Assembly (NCBI GenBank): GCA_027625915.1
Contig: JANTQA010000047.1
Location: 17,732,001 to 17,796,000, forward strand
DNA: 64,000 nucleotides
Direction: 5' to 3'
From: Anaeramoeba flamelloides
Taxonomy: Eukaryota; Metamonada; Anaeramoebidae
Made by a program: the position numbers and the translations under genes. This document shows positions 12,501 to 23,268 of the stretch, piece after piece; positions within the stretch are counted from its first letter, which is position 1; each line of letters opens with the position of its first letter. The notes below the pieces were generated by a model. That model saw only the letters and a list, made by a program, of their open reading frames with translations. It was not told where the DNA came from and searched no databases.

Positions 12501-13659
12501 AAAAAAAGTATTTATCTTCAAGAGGCTATTGCCAAAAATAATTCCTTTGTTATTTTTAGTATCCAGTTTACTAATCCACGGGTATTATATTTCAAATTAT
12601 CGTTCAGTTGATCGCTATATGGAAGGAATTGATACAATTAGAACTTATAGAATAAACAAATATATTTTACAAAGTTCCTTTTTTGTGTGTTTCTTTTATT
12701 TTTTGCTTCAATTTCTTGAAATTATGTTTAATTTAAATAAAATCCAAAGAATAAAAAAAATAATACTCATTTATCTTGCATATTCGTTGTTGCCAGTATT
12801 ATTGTCAGTTTTCTTAATAATATTTACATGTTATCCAAGCAAACCTGCTGTTGCATCTTCAATTGTCTTGAAATATTTGATATTTGATCTATATTTTTTA
12901 GTTATCGCATTTTTATGGTTTCCTGTTGTTACAAAAATTGAAGGCCTTGATGACATTGATGGCATCGAAGAAAGTCAAAATATTGAAAATATCTCTCAAA
13001 ATACGTCATATTCTTCTATGGATTCAGAAGGTGACAATTTAGAAAGAAAAAAAAATCAAAAATTGAAATATAAAGAATTAAATCAAGAGAACCGTCAAAT
13101 GCTAAATAAGCAAAAAGGTGAAGGCAGGGGTGAAGGTGGAGGGAAGAGCGGTAGTGGAAATTGGGGTAGGGAAATATATCCAGAAGATGAAAAAGAAGAT
13201 GATGATAGTATTTTTAATGAATGTGATCTATCTCCAAATCCCTTTGAGTCATCCGGAGAAGAAAATGATTTGAATGGTACAACCGGTTATCTGGAGAAAC
13301 AATCAAATCTTGAAAAGAAAATAAAAAAAAAAATAAAAATTAAAACATCTTCAAGTTATCACTCGCTCACTGATTCTGAAAAAAAACCTGATCAGAATCA
13401 TCATAAAATAAATTCTGAAAGATCTGAAGAAATTCTTGATTTTTCTTCAGATGACAAAATTTCAAATTATGATTCCAGTTTTCATGAATTATCAGAAAAT
13501 AATTTAGGTAACATGCCAATTACGCGTTATGAAAATTCAAATAATACTTCAGATTCAGTTTCTTCAAATAAAAAAAATCTCGAAAAATATTACAAAACAG
13601 ACGATTTAGAGAATAAATTTTATCCAAAAAGTAATGAAGAATTAAGCCAAGAATTTTAA
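6577..13659 (+). CDS. TMEM181: TMEM181-like GOLD-domain seven-transmembrane protein (Wntless/GOST superfamily)
   Basis: Four exons, all joined in phase 0: 6577-7008, 7230-7361, 7485-7793 and 12481-13659. Together they give 683 residues. Donors are gtacga, gtatga and gtaagt; acceptors end tag. Layout: an N-terminal membrane anchor at about 39-56, a lumenal beta-rich GOLD-like domain at about 60-205, then seven membrane segments, then a long acidic, Ser/Asn-rich cytosolic tail. Joined exons reproduce family landmarks recalled from TMEM181: FTYATTSRMNFELSVRG (family FELGFR region), ILLVLMNNPIFAF (LLLLYNDPFFPL), and EIRGHETKKVFIFKRLLPK (GIRVQGERKCLTFYLPK). Relatives are Golgi/endosomal or cell-surface receptors or cargo escorts. 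The last exon has no internal start and makes sense only as an exon. Intron 3 (4687 bp) is packed with repeats. ATG 6577 was chosen because cag just upstream suggests a 5' intron; an in-frame ATG at 6520 is possible. Confidence 0.85.
7030..7165 (+). repeat. polypyrimidine simple repeat in intron 1 of the TMEM181-like gene
   Basis: Interrupted repeat of TTTTC, TTGTTC and TTATTC units, almost purely pyrimidine. It lies in the intron 7009-7229. Read through, it would encode the poly-Leu/Phe tail of a false open frame ending at 7221. Confidence 0.8.
8412..9209 (-). mobile_element. F1 TIR element, copy A (interrupted)
   Basis: Aligns in reverse orientation with the copy at 46874-47409 over its length, including the ends, a GATCGATCAAA core and the GAGAGAGC-like segment. 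Ends carry a TAAACT..AATTC-AAAATTTT terminal inverted repeat. It is about 260 bp longer than other copies because another element sits inside it (8651-8911). It lies within intron 3 of the TMEM181-like gene. Confidence 0.75.
8651..8911. mobile_element. 261-bp TA-flanked MITE nested in F1 copy A
   Basis: Terminal inverted repeats of about 30-35 bp begin CTCTAATAAAAAAA on the left and CCCTAATAAAAAAA on the right (reverse complement). Both ends touch a TA dinucleotide (8649-8650 and 8912-8913). In the F1 copy at 46.9 kb the same site reads GGATTGGTAAATTTG with a single TA, so insertion and target duplication are visible directly. The interior carries many TGTTATAA-type motifs in both orientations. 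TA duplication fits Tc1/mariner-type transposition; no transposase is encoded. Confidence 0.88.
9270..9350 (+). repeat. relic related to the palindrome arm near 20.05 kb
   Basis: The string AAATATGAATGTATCAAAAA followed by ATAGAGTTTTT resembles the left arm of the palindromic element at 20039-20415. It is a short decayed fragment inside intron 3 of the TMEM181-like gene. Confidence 0.4.
9800..10330 (+). repeat. F7 dispersed repeat, copy 1
   Basis: Matches 20755-21295 in inverse orientation over about 530 bp. Shared landmarks include CCTTGAAACAGTATCCTTTG, TTTGGATTGAA and a TAATTATTTATTTTC block. The short minus-strand frame 9919-10113 lies wholly inside it and is not called as a gene. Confidence 0.7.
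10668..11220 (+). mobile_element. F1 TIR element, copy B
   Basis: Starts TAAACTAAATTCCAAAAA and ends with the inverse of TAAAACCCATTCTAAAAATT, an imperfect TIR of about 28 bp whose inner part reads TTTGGACACAC. The core shares TACAATTGGTAGATGTTATC and TTTGATCGATCAACAATTG with copies C and E. It is non-coding and lies inside intron 3 of the TMEM181-like gene. Confidence 0.75.
11600..12215 (+). repeat. F3 dispersed repeat, copy 1
   Basis: Aligns with 37590-38330 (same orientation) and 50560-51085 (inverse). Shared landmarks include ATTCCAATAGAAATCAATA, GTGACTATCGATCTTGC and TTCTTAAGGCAACACATTGA. No open frame is conserved. The copy ends about 270 bp before exon 4 of the TMEM181-like gene. Confidence 0.7.
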
Positions 13660-14170
13660 GGTTAATTTTTATTTTTCTTTTTGTTTCTGTTTTTTTTTTT
13701 TTTTTTTTTAATTTATAAAATTTTTGGAAGGAATAGAGAAAATTTCCTTTTTATCAAGATTTTTCGAGGGAATTTCTTGATATATTTCATCTTATTTTAT
13801 TTATTTGTTTATTATTAAATAAGTCAGAATAATAAATAATTTATTAATTTTATTCCTAAAATCAAATTTTATTCCTAAAATCAAATTTTATTCCTAAAAT
13901 CAAATTTTATTCCTAAAATCAAATTTTATTATTATTATTTTTATTTTATTATATTAATAAGAAATTATTAATATTGTTGAATTTCTTTAATTAGATATGT
14001 ATGCTATAATAAATATGTTTAATATCAATAAAATCAATGTGTTTTTTTTATCGGGGGGGGGGGGGGTATTCAAAATGGAAAGTAGAATCATTTCAATGAA
14101 GAAAAGAAAAGTTTAATTGATTCAAACCCTTACAAATTTTATCTTACAGTCTTTCCAAAACTACTTGAAA
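13660..14170. repeat. 3' flank of the TMEM181-like gene with 19-bp tandem repeat and a G14 run
   Basis: At 13851-13927 the unit ATTCCTAAAATCAAATTTT is repeated four times head to tail. At 14053-14066 there is an uninterrupted run of 14 G, which stands out strongly in this AT-rich DNA. No gene is visible. Confidence 0.85.
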
Positions 14171-14173
14171 ATC

Positions 14174-14522
14174 TTTTCAATATCAAATTTTGATGTTGAA
14201 ATAGATTTTTCAAATGTTTAATATGGGAATAATAAAGCTCATATTGAAAAAAAAAAATACAGAAATGAGTTAATATTCAAGAATTTTCTCCTGATATTCA
14301 GAAAAGAAATTTTCAGAACTCTAAATGACTCTAAACATCGAAAATTCGTTGAAAACACATAAAATTTACTATTAAAAAAATAATTTTTTTTTTTATCATA
14401 TCAGGAGAAAATTCTTGAATATTAACTCATTTCTGTATTTTTTTTTTTCAATATGAGCTTTATTATTCCCATATTAAACATTTGAAAAATCTATTTCAAC
14501 ATCAAAATTTGATATTGAAAAA
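14174..14522. mobile_element. foldback element with near-identical arms of about 124 bp
   Basis: The left arm 14174-14297 and right arm 14398-14522 are reverse complements, differing by about one base in an A-run. They enclose a 100-bp loop. Beyond the arms symmetry continues with decay for about 30 bp (TCTTTCCAAAACTACTTGAA against TCTTCCAAAGCCACCTTGAA). The high arm identity implies a recent origin or ongoing gene conversion. Confidence 0.85.
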
Positions 14523-14622
14523 AGTTCAAGGTGGCTTTGGAAGAGCTTTATCAATTCTAATTGTTCAAAATGGAGAATGATCGTCAAAAAGATCATCTTT
14601 TATTGTTTTTTGATATTTTATA

Positions 14623-15165
14623 TAAACTAAATTCCAAAAATTTGGGCATAGTTAAAAATGTTGAAAGAATAACAAAACTACAATTTTGAATTCAATTTGG
14701 AAATAATTTTGATTTTACAAACAATTTAAATATTTTTCATTTTTTGTCTTTTTTTTTTTTTCCTTTTTTTTTAGTTACTTAATCTATTTCCTTAGATCTA
14801 TATTTTTTTTTCGATGGTTATTAGAATGTTAGTGTTGAGTTTTGTTAAATTGAAAAATCACATACAATTGGTAGATGTTATCTTATCATTTGATCGATCA
14901 ATTATTGTTGGTGAAATTTCAACAAATTTACCATTACATAAACCCTGTTCGGTTCGTTTCATTCTTTTGGACACATATATTTTGATTTTAACTTTAGATA
15001 TTTTTTCCCGGGTATTTGGATGAAATTGGCAAAATATAAAAACATTCATACTCTGGTAACTTATACCTAATTTAATATTAGTTTTGGAATAATACAATAA
15101 ATTGTGTTTCTTGGTTTTTTTTTTATTTTGAGTATTTCCAAAATTTTGGAATTGGTGTTTAGTTA
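14623..15165 (+). mobile_element. F1 TIR element, copy C
   Basis: Begins TAAACTAAATTCCAAAAATT and ends with the inverse of TAAACACCAATTCCAAAATT. The core matches copy B closely. Overlapping short frames on both strands (14814-15023 and 14858-15097) are by-products of the repeat, since homologous frames appear in copy E without shared stops or starts. Confidence 0.75.
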
Positions 15166-15554
15166 ATTACTCCATAATAACAAATCTCTGAATTTTTTAT
15201 TGGTGATTTTTATTTTTTTTTTTAATTTCACATTCAAGAGGGGGGTTAGTATTTGAAGAAAAATTTTTTTCTGAAATATTTTTATAGAAATTCATATTTT
15301 TTTAGGTTATTATAAATAGATTCTCTAATCCAATATTTGATTGAATTGTAAAATAATTTCTTATTTGAGATTGACTTTGTAAAAAGTAATGATAATACAG
15401 GAAATAGAAAAATATTTTTCAAGAAGTTTAAATGTGTACAAATTCAATAATCAGAACATTTAATATATTTATTAAAATTTCCTTGTTTTTTATCAATCTA
15501 ATTTAACGGTGCTTGGATTTTGGTAAAGAATTTGTAATTTGGGTCCAATTAAAT

Positions 15555-15591
<37 letters not shown>

Positions 15592-16775
15592 GATTTTAAG
15601 AAATAAAATATATAATAATATAATAATAATTCTTGGTGTCAGAGCATTTTCAAATCATTCTTTCACATGTAAATTAATTTTCACAAAATTAGTAGAATTT
15701 AGAAATGTGAATTAATACAAATAAAAAATCAAAAAATGGTTTGTTACATAGTGATTACCCAATAAAAATTGTCCACTTTCAACCCTTGATCCTGATTTTT
15801 TTTTTTTATTGTGAAACTTTGTTACCAAAATTGTGAATGATGTGTGAAGAGTGTGAAAATTAATTTTTGTGTTAAAAAATGATTTGAAACGGCATTGATA
15901 AAAACACAGTTTCTTGGTATTTTTTTAAAATTACTTTAAAATTTGAATATTTTTAACTTTCATTCTTGAAAATTACAAATATTTTTCAATGGGTTAAATA
16001 AATCAATTTTTTGATTAACCTTATGTTTTATCTCAAAAAAGAAAAAAAAATTCTTTTGATTTATTTCTGGCAATAAAGATTATAGCTTATGTAATAATGA
16101 TGGTGTTGGTAATAAAAAAGAGAAAAACTTTATATAATATTGAAGAAATAAAATGAATTCAATAGGTTTAATTTTTTCTGAAAAAATGGAGAAAAAAAAA
16201 TTATTTAAACAAAAAAATATTCTTTTCTGGGTTTGTTAGTCGAACAGAATTTTTTGACACTTGGCTTGGACAAAATTCTTAATTAGAGAACGCCACCAAT
16301 AAAATACATAAAATTTTTGTACTATTGACGTGGAGGACTGATCCCTTAAAATTGTTTTAATTTGGTTGTCAAAATTTCCAAAAAAAAATGATTTTGTGAA
16401 TTAAAACATAGAAAAATATAAAGTATTTACATTTTTTCAATTCCTTCAATTTTCTGGTTATTTAAGACTCTTATTTCGCCAAGGATTTTTCCTAATATAT
16501 ACTATTTGTTGCTAAATAAATTGAACAAAATTTTCAGTCAACTTTCTAAGATTATTTTAATAAAATCCCGTAAAATTTCAAATATTTTTTTCTTAAAATC
16601 AGCTTAAATTCTTAATACCCTTTTTGGAATTGGTTTCTTGTGATGATTTGTTTTCATTCTTGGAAGGTGATTTTTTGGCAAGTGGAATGAAAATTTTGAT
16701 CTTTATATTTTACAATTAACAGTACCGACGTTAACTAAAAAAAACATCAAACAAAGAAACAATTTGACAACAAGA
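15166..16775. other. intergenic, no gene seen; (TA)15 microsatellite
   Basis: A pure TA tract runs from about 15559 to 15589. Elsewhere there is only AT-rich sequence with homopolymers. No coding or structural RNA signal is recognisable. Confidence 0.5.
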
Positions 16776-16779
16776 AATT

Positions 16780-17160
16780 ATTGTAGCCAAAAAATAAGCC
16801 TACAAAAAAATATAATGCTTGATTCAAAATAAAAAACATGTTTTTTTGTTATAGAAGACCTATACATCAACCGATCAAACAAACTGATAATAAACCCTAA
16901 ATAAATATTGTGTTGGTTTCTTAAAGTTCTATTATTTAAAAAGAAATTCGAAAAATGAAAGATCAAATTACATAATTTATCTCAAAAAATAGAGTAAATT
17001 TTAATAAAGATTTTTTTCATCTCTCAAAAAAACAAATTCAAAATAAAAATGGAAAAAATTAGAAAAATTCCACAAATTGCATGAATAATTTAAATTTTAC
17101 TGAAAATAACCAGACCTTTACTTTCAAAATTGATTTGAACTTAGGTATACTATTGGATAG
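16780..17160 (-). repeat. F9 dispersed repeat, copy 1
   Basis: Inverse match to 40420-40800 and 38830-39250. Shared landmarks (in the inverse reading) are AGAATTTCTTTTTAAATAAT, AGAACTTTAAGAAACCA, TTTGATCGGTTG and GTCTTCTATAACAAA. The minus-strand frame 16778-16966 lies within it and is not called. Confidence 0.7.
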
Positions 17161-18406
17161 TTGATTGTATGTTGACTTGTAACAAGAAGAAAAAAAAGCA
17201 CGGATTATATTTTGAAACATGGATTAAAGTTGTTTTGAACACATTATTTTGATAACTGTACAATCTATTTCTTTGGAAACTCAAAGACTCAAAAGTTCTA
17301 GGAGGAAAAAAGGAAAAAGAAGTGAAAATTCTTTTCACTTTATGCTTTTAAAAACATTCAATCTGTGAAATAACCCCTAATTTTGTCTTTTATTCATGTT
17401 TAAAGGATTTAAATATTATTTTTGAATTCATGCAGAAATTTTTGTTGTTTTTTGGATTTTAATTGAGAGAGTTTCAAATAATTACAGTTTTTTGAAGTTT
17501 AATTCTCCTGTTTGAAATGGTTGTTTTTAAATTTGACATTTTATTGGCTTGTTTTTTCAAAAAAGTTTTATTTTCAAAAAAAAAGGTTTGTCAGAATAAT
17601 AATTCAATTTAAAATTCTTGTTTGATAAAACAACAAAATAAAGAATCACCACAGTACCCACAGAAAAACTAAACCAAATAACAAAAAATCTATATTCTTG
17701 ATTTGACAACAGCCAAATGATTTGAACAAAATAATAGAATAGAAAACACGAATTATTGAACAGACTGTAATTGTTTTTTTTGCTGATGAGATCTTTTTTA
17801 TATCCTCTAATAATGATAAATTTGGCAAAATACCCTTTTATGCCGTCTACCAAATTGTTTTTGTACAATAAAAGAAAAAGATTGTGATTATTTTTGTTGA
17901 CTGTTGTTTTTAAAAGTTTGATATTTGCATGAAAGTGACGATGTCAACACAAACATTTGTTTTTAAATTCAATAATCAAAGAAACTCTTGTCTTGTTAGG
18001 TTTTCAATGAATGACAAAATGATTTTTAAATTCTTTTCAAAATATTTTGTCCGCTCTTTAAATGGATTTTGGGAAAGTTAATGTGAAAACAGTGTCAATT
18101 AAAGATTTTGTAAAATCGTAATCATCAAAAATTGTGAAAATTAAAACAAATAAAATAATAAATCAAGACTAGATTAATCTGTGGTTGATCTTCCACACAA
18201 TTTTAACTACTTAAATATCGAAATAACAATTTTCTACCAATTTCCCTAAAAAAAATTTCCAACTAATAAAATGAACAAATTAGTTTTTGGGCTCAATGCA
18301 AAATTCATACTTCATTCTATCCAAGTCTTTGGAACCCACTCGAGTCTTAAACATTTTGAAAAATATTTCGTAATCATTTTTTTTAAAAACACTCTTATTC
18401 AAAATA
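17161..18406. other. intergenic upstream of the signal-peptide gene
   Basis: Two overlapping minus-strand frames (17557-17868 and 17646-17828) lack an ATG, match nothing I know and have no splice partners, so they are not called. No promoter element could be identified for the plus-strand gene that starts at 18407. Confidence 0.4.
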
Positions 18407-19536
18407 ATGAATCCTACCAAATTATTATTAGTAGCAATTTTTCTCACAGCTGTTTGTTGTGGTGGATTTAATGCAAAAAACTTTTTTGTTGGGTACAGAT
18501 CTCTTTTTCTTTTTTTTTGTTCTTTATTTCTTTTTCTATTTTAGCATCTTACTTTTTATCAATTCACAATTTAATAAAAAAAAAAAAAAATTACTTTTTC
18601 TTTATAAATTTCAAAAAATCAAAGCCAATGGGACATTGAAATGAAAGAACAATTATTCAATGATCAAGAAGGTGAACAAAAAACTCTTTTAACTGGAAAA
18701 TTTGATCTTAGAATGGAAGAAGAAACAATTGTTGGGGAATTTTATGAAAAAGCAATCAACGAAATTTCTGATGAAGACGAAGATTCGAAAGAAGATGTTT
18801 ATTCCGATAAAGACGAACCAGAAGAACTTGATGAAGAAGAAGAACTCACACCATCTTATTATATTAAAATGTAAGTTTTTAACTCAAATTTGTTTTTTTC
18901 AACTGCAATATCACCAAACCTAACCAAACAAATTTTTCATTAAAATTTGGTTTTTCTTTTTCAAATATTTTTGATTGAAAATTAACAAATTTCTATTTTC
19001 TAAAATACTATTAATATTTGGTTCAAAATTGCAACAGAGAATTTGAAAGCGAAACTTCAGGAAGTATTTACAAAAGCAGCGTATTAGACGGAGAAACAAC
19101 TTTGATGTTTAATTTTGATTTTGAAACATTTGGAAATTCCATGGTTAGTTACTCACAATACAAACCAGAAAATGTTGACGAAGCACACCAAAAAGTACAA
19201 TTCTTACCAATTTCGAGTACATCCTTTTTAATCAACATTGTTGGTAAAGATAAACTTCGTGTTGTTTCAGGTGTCAAACCAGCAAAACAACAAGGTTTAT
19301 TAGCTAGATTTGGACCTATGGCACTTATGCTTGTAATGATGATCCCAAGATTTTTCATGAACAAAAAAGGTCAACAAAGACCAGCCCAACGACCACAACA
19401 AGGACAACAACAACAAGGACAAGGAAACGAACAAAATAACGAAAACGAAGTTACCGAAGAAAGTAAATCTGGTGAAACTGTTGTTGAAACAAACGAAAAC
19501 ACTGATGTTGTTGAAGAAGTTGGTGAAGAAAATTAA
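18407..19536 (+). CDS. secretory-pathway single-pass membrane protein, unknown family
   Basis: Three exons: 18407-18492, 18625-18870 and 19038-19536. Introns start gtacag and gtaagt. Joined phases give FFVGQWDIEM and YYIKIEFESE, and the protein has 276 residues. An N-terminal signal peptide ends near the stretch LVAIFLTAVCCGG. A beta-rich lumenal part follows (GQWDIEM, LLTGKFDLRM, TIVGEFYEKA, then FNFDFETFGNSM), broken by a strongly acidic linker. A hydrophobic segment FGPMALMLVMMIPRFFM is followed by a Gln/Pro-rich, then Glu-rich tail. The signal peptide, lumenal domain and late single membrane span with hydrophilic tail recall small ER membrane complex subunits (EMC7/EMC10 type), but I see no diagnostic motif. 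ER residence is an inference from topology. ATG 18407 is chosen because it gives the signal peptide in frame with the spliced product. Confidence 0.8.
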
Positions 19537-19854
19537 ATAAACAAACTCAAAAACTTTGATTATTTTGTTAATCTTTTTAATCTTTTTTTTTTTTTTTTTT
19601 TTTAGATTTAGAATTTAAATGTTCAAAAGATAGATTGTTAATCAACAAAACATCTTAAAGATCATTAAAATTCGAACAGAAACAAATAAAATCAACAATT
19701 TACCCAAACATATATTTTGAGAATCATTTTCTTTAATTTTAAAATTCGATTTTAATTTTGAGGCTTACAAAATTCATTTTTTTGTTTTTTTTGCTTTGAT
19801 AAAAATACCAAATATGGTTCTTAAAAATCAGTTTTTTTTTCAACTAGTTACAAA
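19537..19854. other. 3' flank, no gene seen
   Basis: AT-rich sequence with a T-run just after the stop codon of the upstream gene. No second gene or structured element is visible. Confidence 0.4.
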
Positions 19855-20415
19855 CCAATTAAGGTTTACAATCCCTGAAACATAAAAAAAGAGTGACTTG
19901 TATTAGATGTGGCGACTTGTTGTTTTGGCTCCTTAGTTGATCGATCTTTAACTTGGTATGGGTTTTTGATAGTGGTTCAAAATTGCAATTCTTGACAATT
20001 TTTTTTTTTTTTTTCTTGAATATGAATTGAAGAGCCCAACACTACACAAGAGCAAATATGAATGTTGTAAAAAATAGAGTTTTTACACTTTTAGAGATTA
20101 ATAAAGAGTTCCATACATTTAGCCACAATTAGGTCATAGTAAATCTAATACCTGATTACCTTAATAGACTAATAACAATTTTAATCAAAAAATCGTTTGG
20201 TAAATACCAATCTTTCAATTTTAAAAAAAAATCATTTTTCAAACATTGTATTGGTATTTACCAAACGATTTTATATTTAAAATCCCATTTGATACCAAAA
20301 TCAAAACTGAGATTTCTTTTACTATTATGGAACTGTGGGTAATTGCATAGAACTCTTTATTTATCTCGAAAATTGTAAAAACTCAATTTTTTAAAACATT
20401 CCTATTTACTCTTGT
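19855..20415. mobile_element. F2 repeat followed by a nested palindromic element
   Basis: 19855-20015 is an F2 unit (landmarks AAGGTTTACAATCCCTGAAA and CTTGGTATGGGTTTTTGATA). Then 20039-20415 is a palindrome. Outer arms run from ACAAGAGCAAATATGAATGT to the inverse of GCACAAGAGTAAATAGGAAT and share AATAAAGAGTTC. Inner arms carry AATCGTTTGGTAAATACCAA and its inverse. The nested symmetry suggests an old foldback element. Confidence 0.65.
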
Positions 20416-20754
20416 GCAATGGATTGTAAGGTATTAATTTTACACAAGTTGGCACTTTTTACCACTTTTAATAATTTTAATTTAAACTTATTACTGAAAA
20501 ATATCTTTCATGTACCAAGAGATATTGAAACTTTGGAACCAAAATATCATTCAATTCTCTATTTGTGAAAAGAAAAAGAACCTAGAGTATTTTCAGAGTT
20601 GAATATATAAATTTTCAATTTTTTGAACATTTTTTTTTAATTAAATTTTTGATTTTATTTAAATTATTTTTTAGATCAAGAAAAGTATTTATGGGAATGA
20701 AATAAATCAATTATATAATAAACCAAAAAAGAAGACCCATGTAGATGTGTATTT

Positions 20755-21295
20755 GGAACATTTTTTTTCTTTTTGGAGACTAAATTCAAAAGATAATCAT
20801 TCCAGAAAACTTGTTGAAATCAAGAAAGAAAAAAAAAATCGATCAAAGTCCATTTTTGAAGATTTGTTACCTTTATTTTCTTAATTTGTCTGAATGAAAA
20901 CAATTATTTACCTTGAATTTCTTACCAGATTACTATTTCTTATTATTTTATGTAATGTTTTTTTTTACAAATTTGTTTTCAAGATTAAAATTTCAATATT
21001 TTTATCAAACCAAACAAAAACAAAGGATACTGTTTCAAGGATTATTGTGAAATGATTGAATTACAGAAATCTAAAAAAAGTTACAAAATATTCAATCCAA
21101 AGAAATAGAGAAATCCGGGGAAAATTTTAATCCAAATTCAGAATTATTTTTTTGAGTTTTCAATAGAATAGAAAATAAATAATTATCAAAATCAAATTAA
21201 TACATAAAATAAATCTTTATTCCGGAATCAAAATTCCAAAAATAATACTATTTTCTGAAAAAAAAATAAAAAAATTAGAATTAGAAGTTTTAAAT
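20755..21295 (-). repeat. F7 dispersed repeat, copy 2
   Basis: Inverse copy of 9800-10330 with the shared string AAAGGATACTGTTTCAAGGA. It is diverged by scattered substitutions and small indels. No intact open frame. Confidence 0.7.
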
Positions 21296-21894
21296 AACAA
21301 TGGGTTTTCTTAAATTTATTTTGGAAACCCTTTAAGAAATATGATGGAATTTTTTAATCAAAAATTTTCTAATAAAAAGAATTTCCATTTAGAATTCAAA
21401 ATAAGACCAATTTAAGAAGAAGTAATTGGGTTAAATATTACATATAAGATCAATTATCAAATTATTGTTTTTTTTATTATTGATTGATCAATTTTTTCAT
21501 TTTTTTTTGATTGAAATTTTTTAATTGCTATATAAATATTTTATACAAGAAGACATTCAACTCTCAGATGTATTCAGGGATCAATGTATTTTGCAAAATA
21601 AATAAGTTGAATGTTTCAGTTTCATATAAACAATGGAACTAAAAAATTATGATATTCACTTACCCCCTTAAATAAAATTATCATACTAATTAACAAAGCT
21701 GATTGAAGTTTTATTTGCTTAAATGTTATATGATACTTTTCAATTTTTTTACATTTTAAGTAAATTAAGAATAAAAAATAAATATTTCAACATTAAAACC
21801 CGGGAATGTTTTTTTATAACTTACTCACTAATATATTGGTCTTATATTCTTCGATTTATATTTTGGAAAATAATAAAAAAATATATTTTTTTTT

Positions 21895-22110
21895 AAAAAC
21901 CTACCAATATACTGATAATACACTCTTCAATTCAGATTTTGGAAAAAATAAAAATAAAATACCAAAAAATGCCTTTTTAAACCACTATTACCACTCAAAT
22001 AAAGCTCAGGATTGATCTAACCCAAAAAATAATAATAAAAAAAGTCACCACCAATCAAAAAATGATAACCCATTTTAAAATTACAGTGATTGTAAACCTT
22101 ATTTATAGTT
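21895..22110 (-). repeat. F2 dispersed repeat, inverse copy
   Basis: Reads in inverse orientation from an AAGGTTTACAATCACTG end to a TGAATTGAAGAGTG end, matching the F2 copies at 19.9, 37.3 and 38.4 kb. The short plus frame 21806-22015 lies over it and is not called. Confidence 0.55.
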
Positions 22111-23020
22111 CATGTATTAAAACGTTGCTTATTTGAATGGAAAATTGTTTACTATTATTTTTTTCATCTGATGATTTCCTTTTTCGGTTTTTTACCAATC
22201 ACTTTTAAACAATCAATATAAGAAAGTTTTTTCAAAAACAGTGTACAATTTTCTTTAACAATATTTAGAAAATTTGATACAAATATATCTATTTAAATAT
22301 CGAAAATTTTACTGATAATTAATTTATTCTTCTGAATGATTAATCTTTTTTTTTTGCAAGAAAGTACTTCAATAAAATATATTAAAGTTTCTCATCTAAT
22401 TTTTTTTTCATATGTTTTTTATGTGTGAAAATTGGTGATTATTTACATTATTTTTGATCAGAAAAATCTTCCCCTAAGGAACATTATATTGATAAATTTC
22501 TAGATCAAATAGAAAAAATAAGATAAAAACTTTATATTGTTGAAAAAAACTTTTATTTGATGAATTTATTGCCAGTACCTTAATTGAAATTTTTGTTCCT
22601 TAATTTCTTCAAAAAAATCGTTTATCTTTTTTGTTTTAGTTTATAGGATATATTTTGATGAAGGTATTTGAAACCCCAATAATCAATACCAGTTAAATTA
22701 GTAATAATATTTCTCGGAAATATTTTACCAATTTTAAAACAATGTACCGTGTATCAAGAAAATAATATTTGAAATATGAATAAAAAATTGCCAACTTTTT
22801 TGAAATACCTTATTTTCTAATTTTTTATTATTTAATATATTTTTTATACAAGAAATTTTTATTTTAACAATTTATTTCCAACCTTTTAATATAAATTAAT
22901 TAATAAATTATTTTTTTTTATTTCTACCCTTTTTTAGTATTATTTCTGTTTAACTTTTTTTAATTAATTATTTTCTAAATCACAAATTTTTAATAAAATA
23001 AAACAATTCTTTATTTTCCA
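22111..23020. other. intergenic, no gene seen
   Basis: Very AT-rich; no convincing open frame, repeat copy or RNA gene. Confidence 0.4.
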
Positions 23021-23028
23021 AGATAATC

Positions 23029-23268
23029 TTTCCAAAGATTCTCTTTTATTGTTAAAAATTGAAAGAATATGAAATGATTTTTATAGATAAATACTCCGTA
23101 AAAAATATAAATAATTCAAAAAACAATTAAAACAAAAAGGAAGAATTTTTGATAGAGAAAAAAAAGAATATTTTTTTTTTGAATAAATAAAGTCTTTTTA
23201 CGAAGTATTTATCTATAAAAATAATTTAATATTCTTTCAATTTTTAACAATAAAGGAAAATCTTTTAT
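23029..23268. mobile_element. inverted-repeat element of about 240 bp
   Basis: Left arm (about 23029-23106) and right arm (about 23195-23268) share ATTGTTAAAAATTGAAAGAA and TTTTTATAGATAAATACT in inverse orientation, with a few mismatches. It is non-coding, a MITE-like foldback. Confidence 0.7.

Noticed and set aside
12529-13659. Separate four-TM protein starting at TTG 12529
   Set aside because: No in-frame ATG at the start, open upstream to an acceptor at 12480, and the sequence continues the TMEM181 alignment in phase.
14814-15097. Frames inside F1 copy C (and 54970-55188 in copy E) as a conserved small protein
   Set aside because: Similarity comes from the repeat itself. Frames differ in starts and stops between copies and are absent from copy D.
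17557-17868. 103-codon hydrophobic minus-strand frame
   Set aside because: No ATG start, overlaps a second equally plausible frame and shows no family motif.
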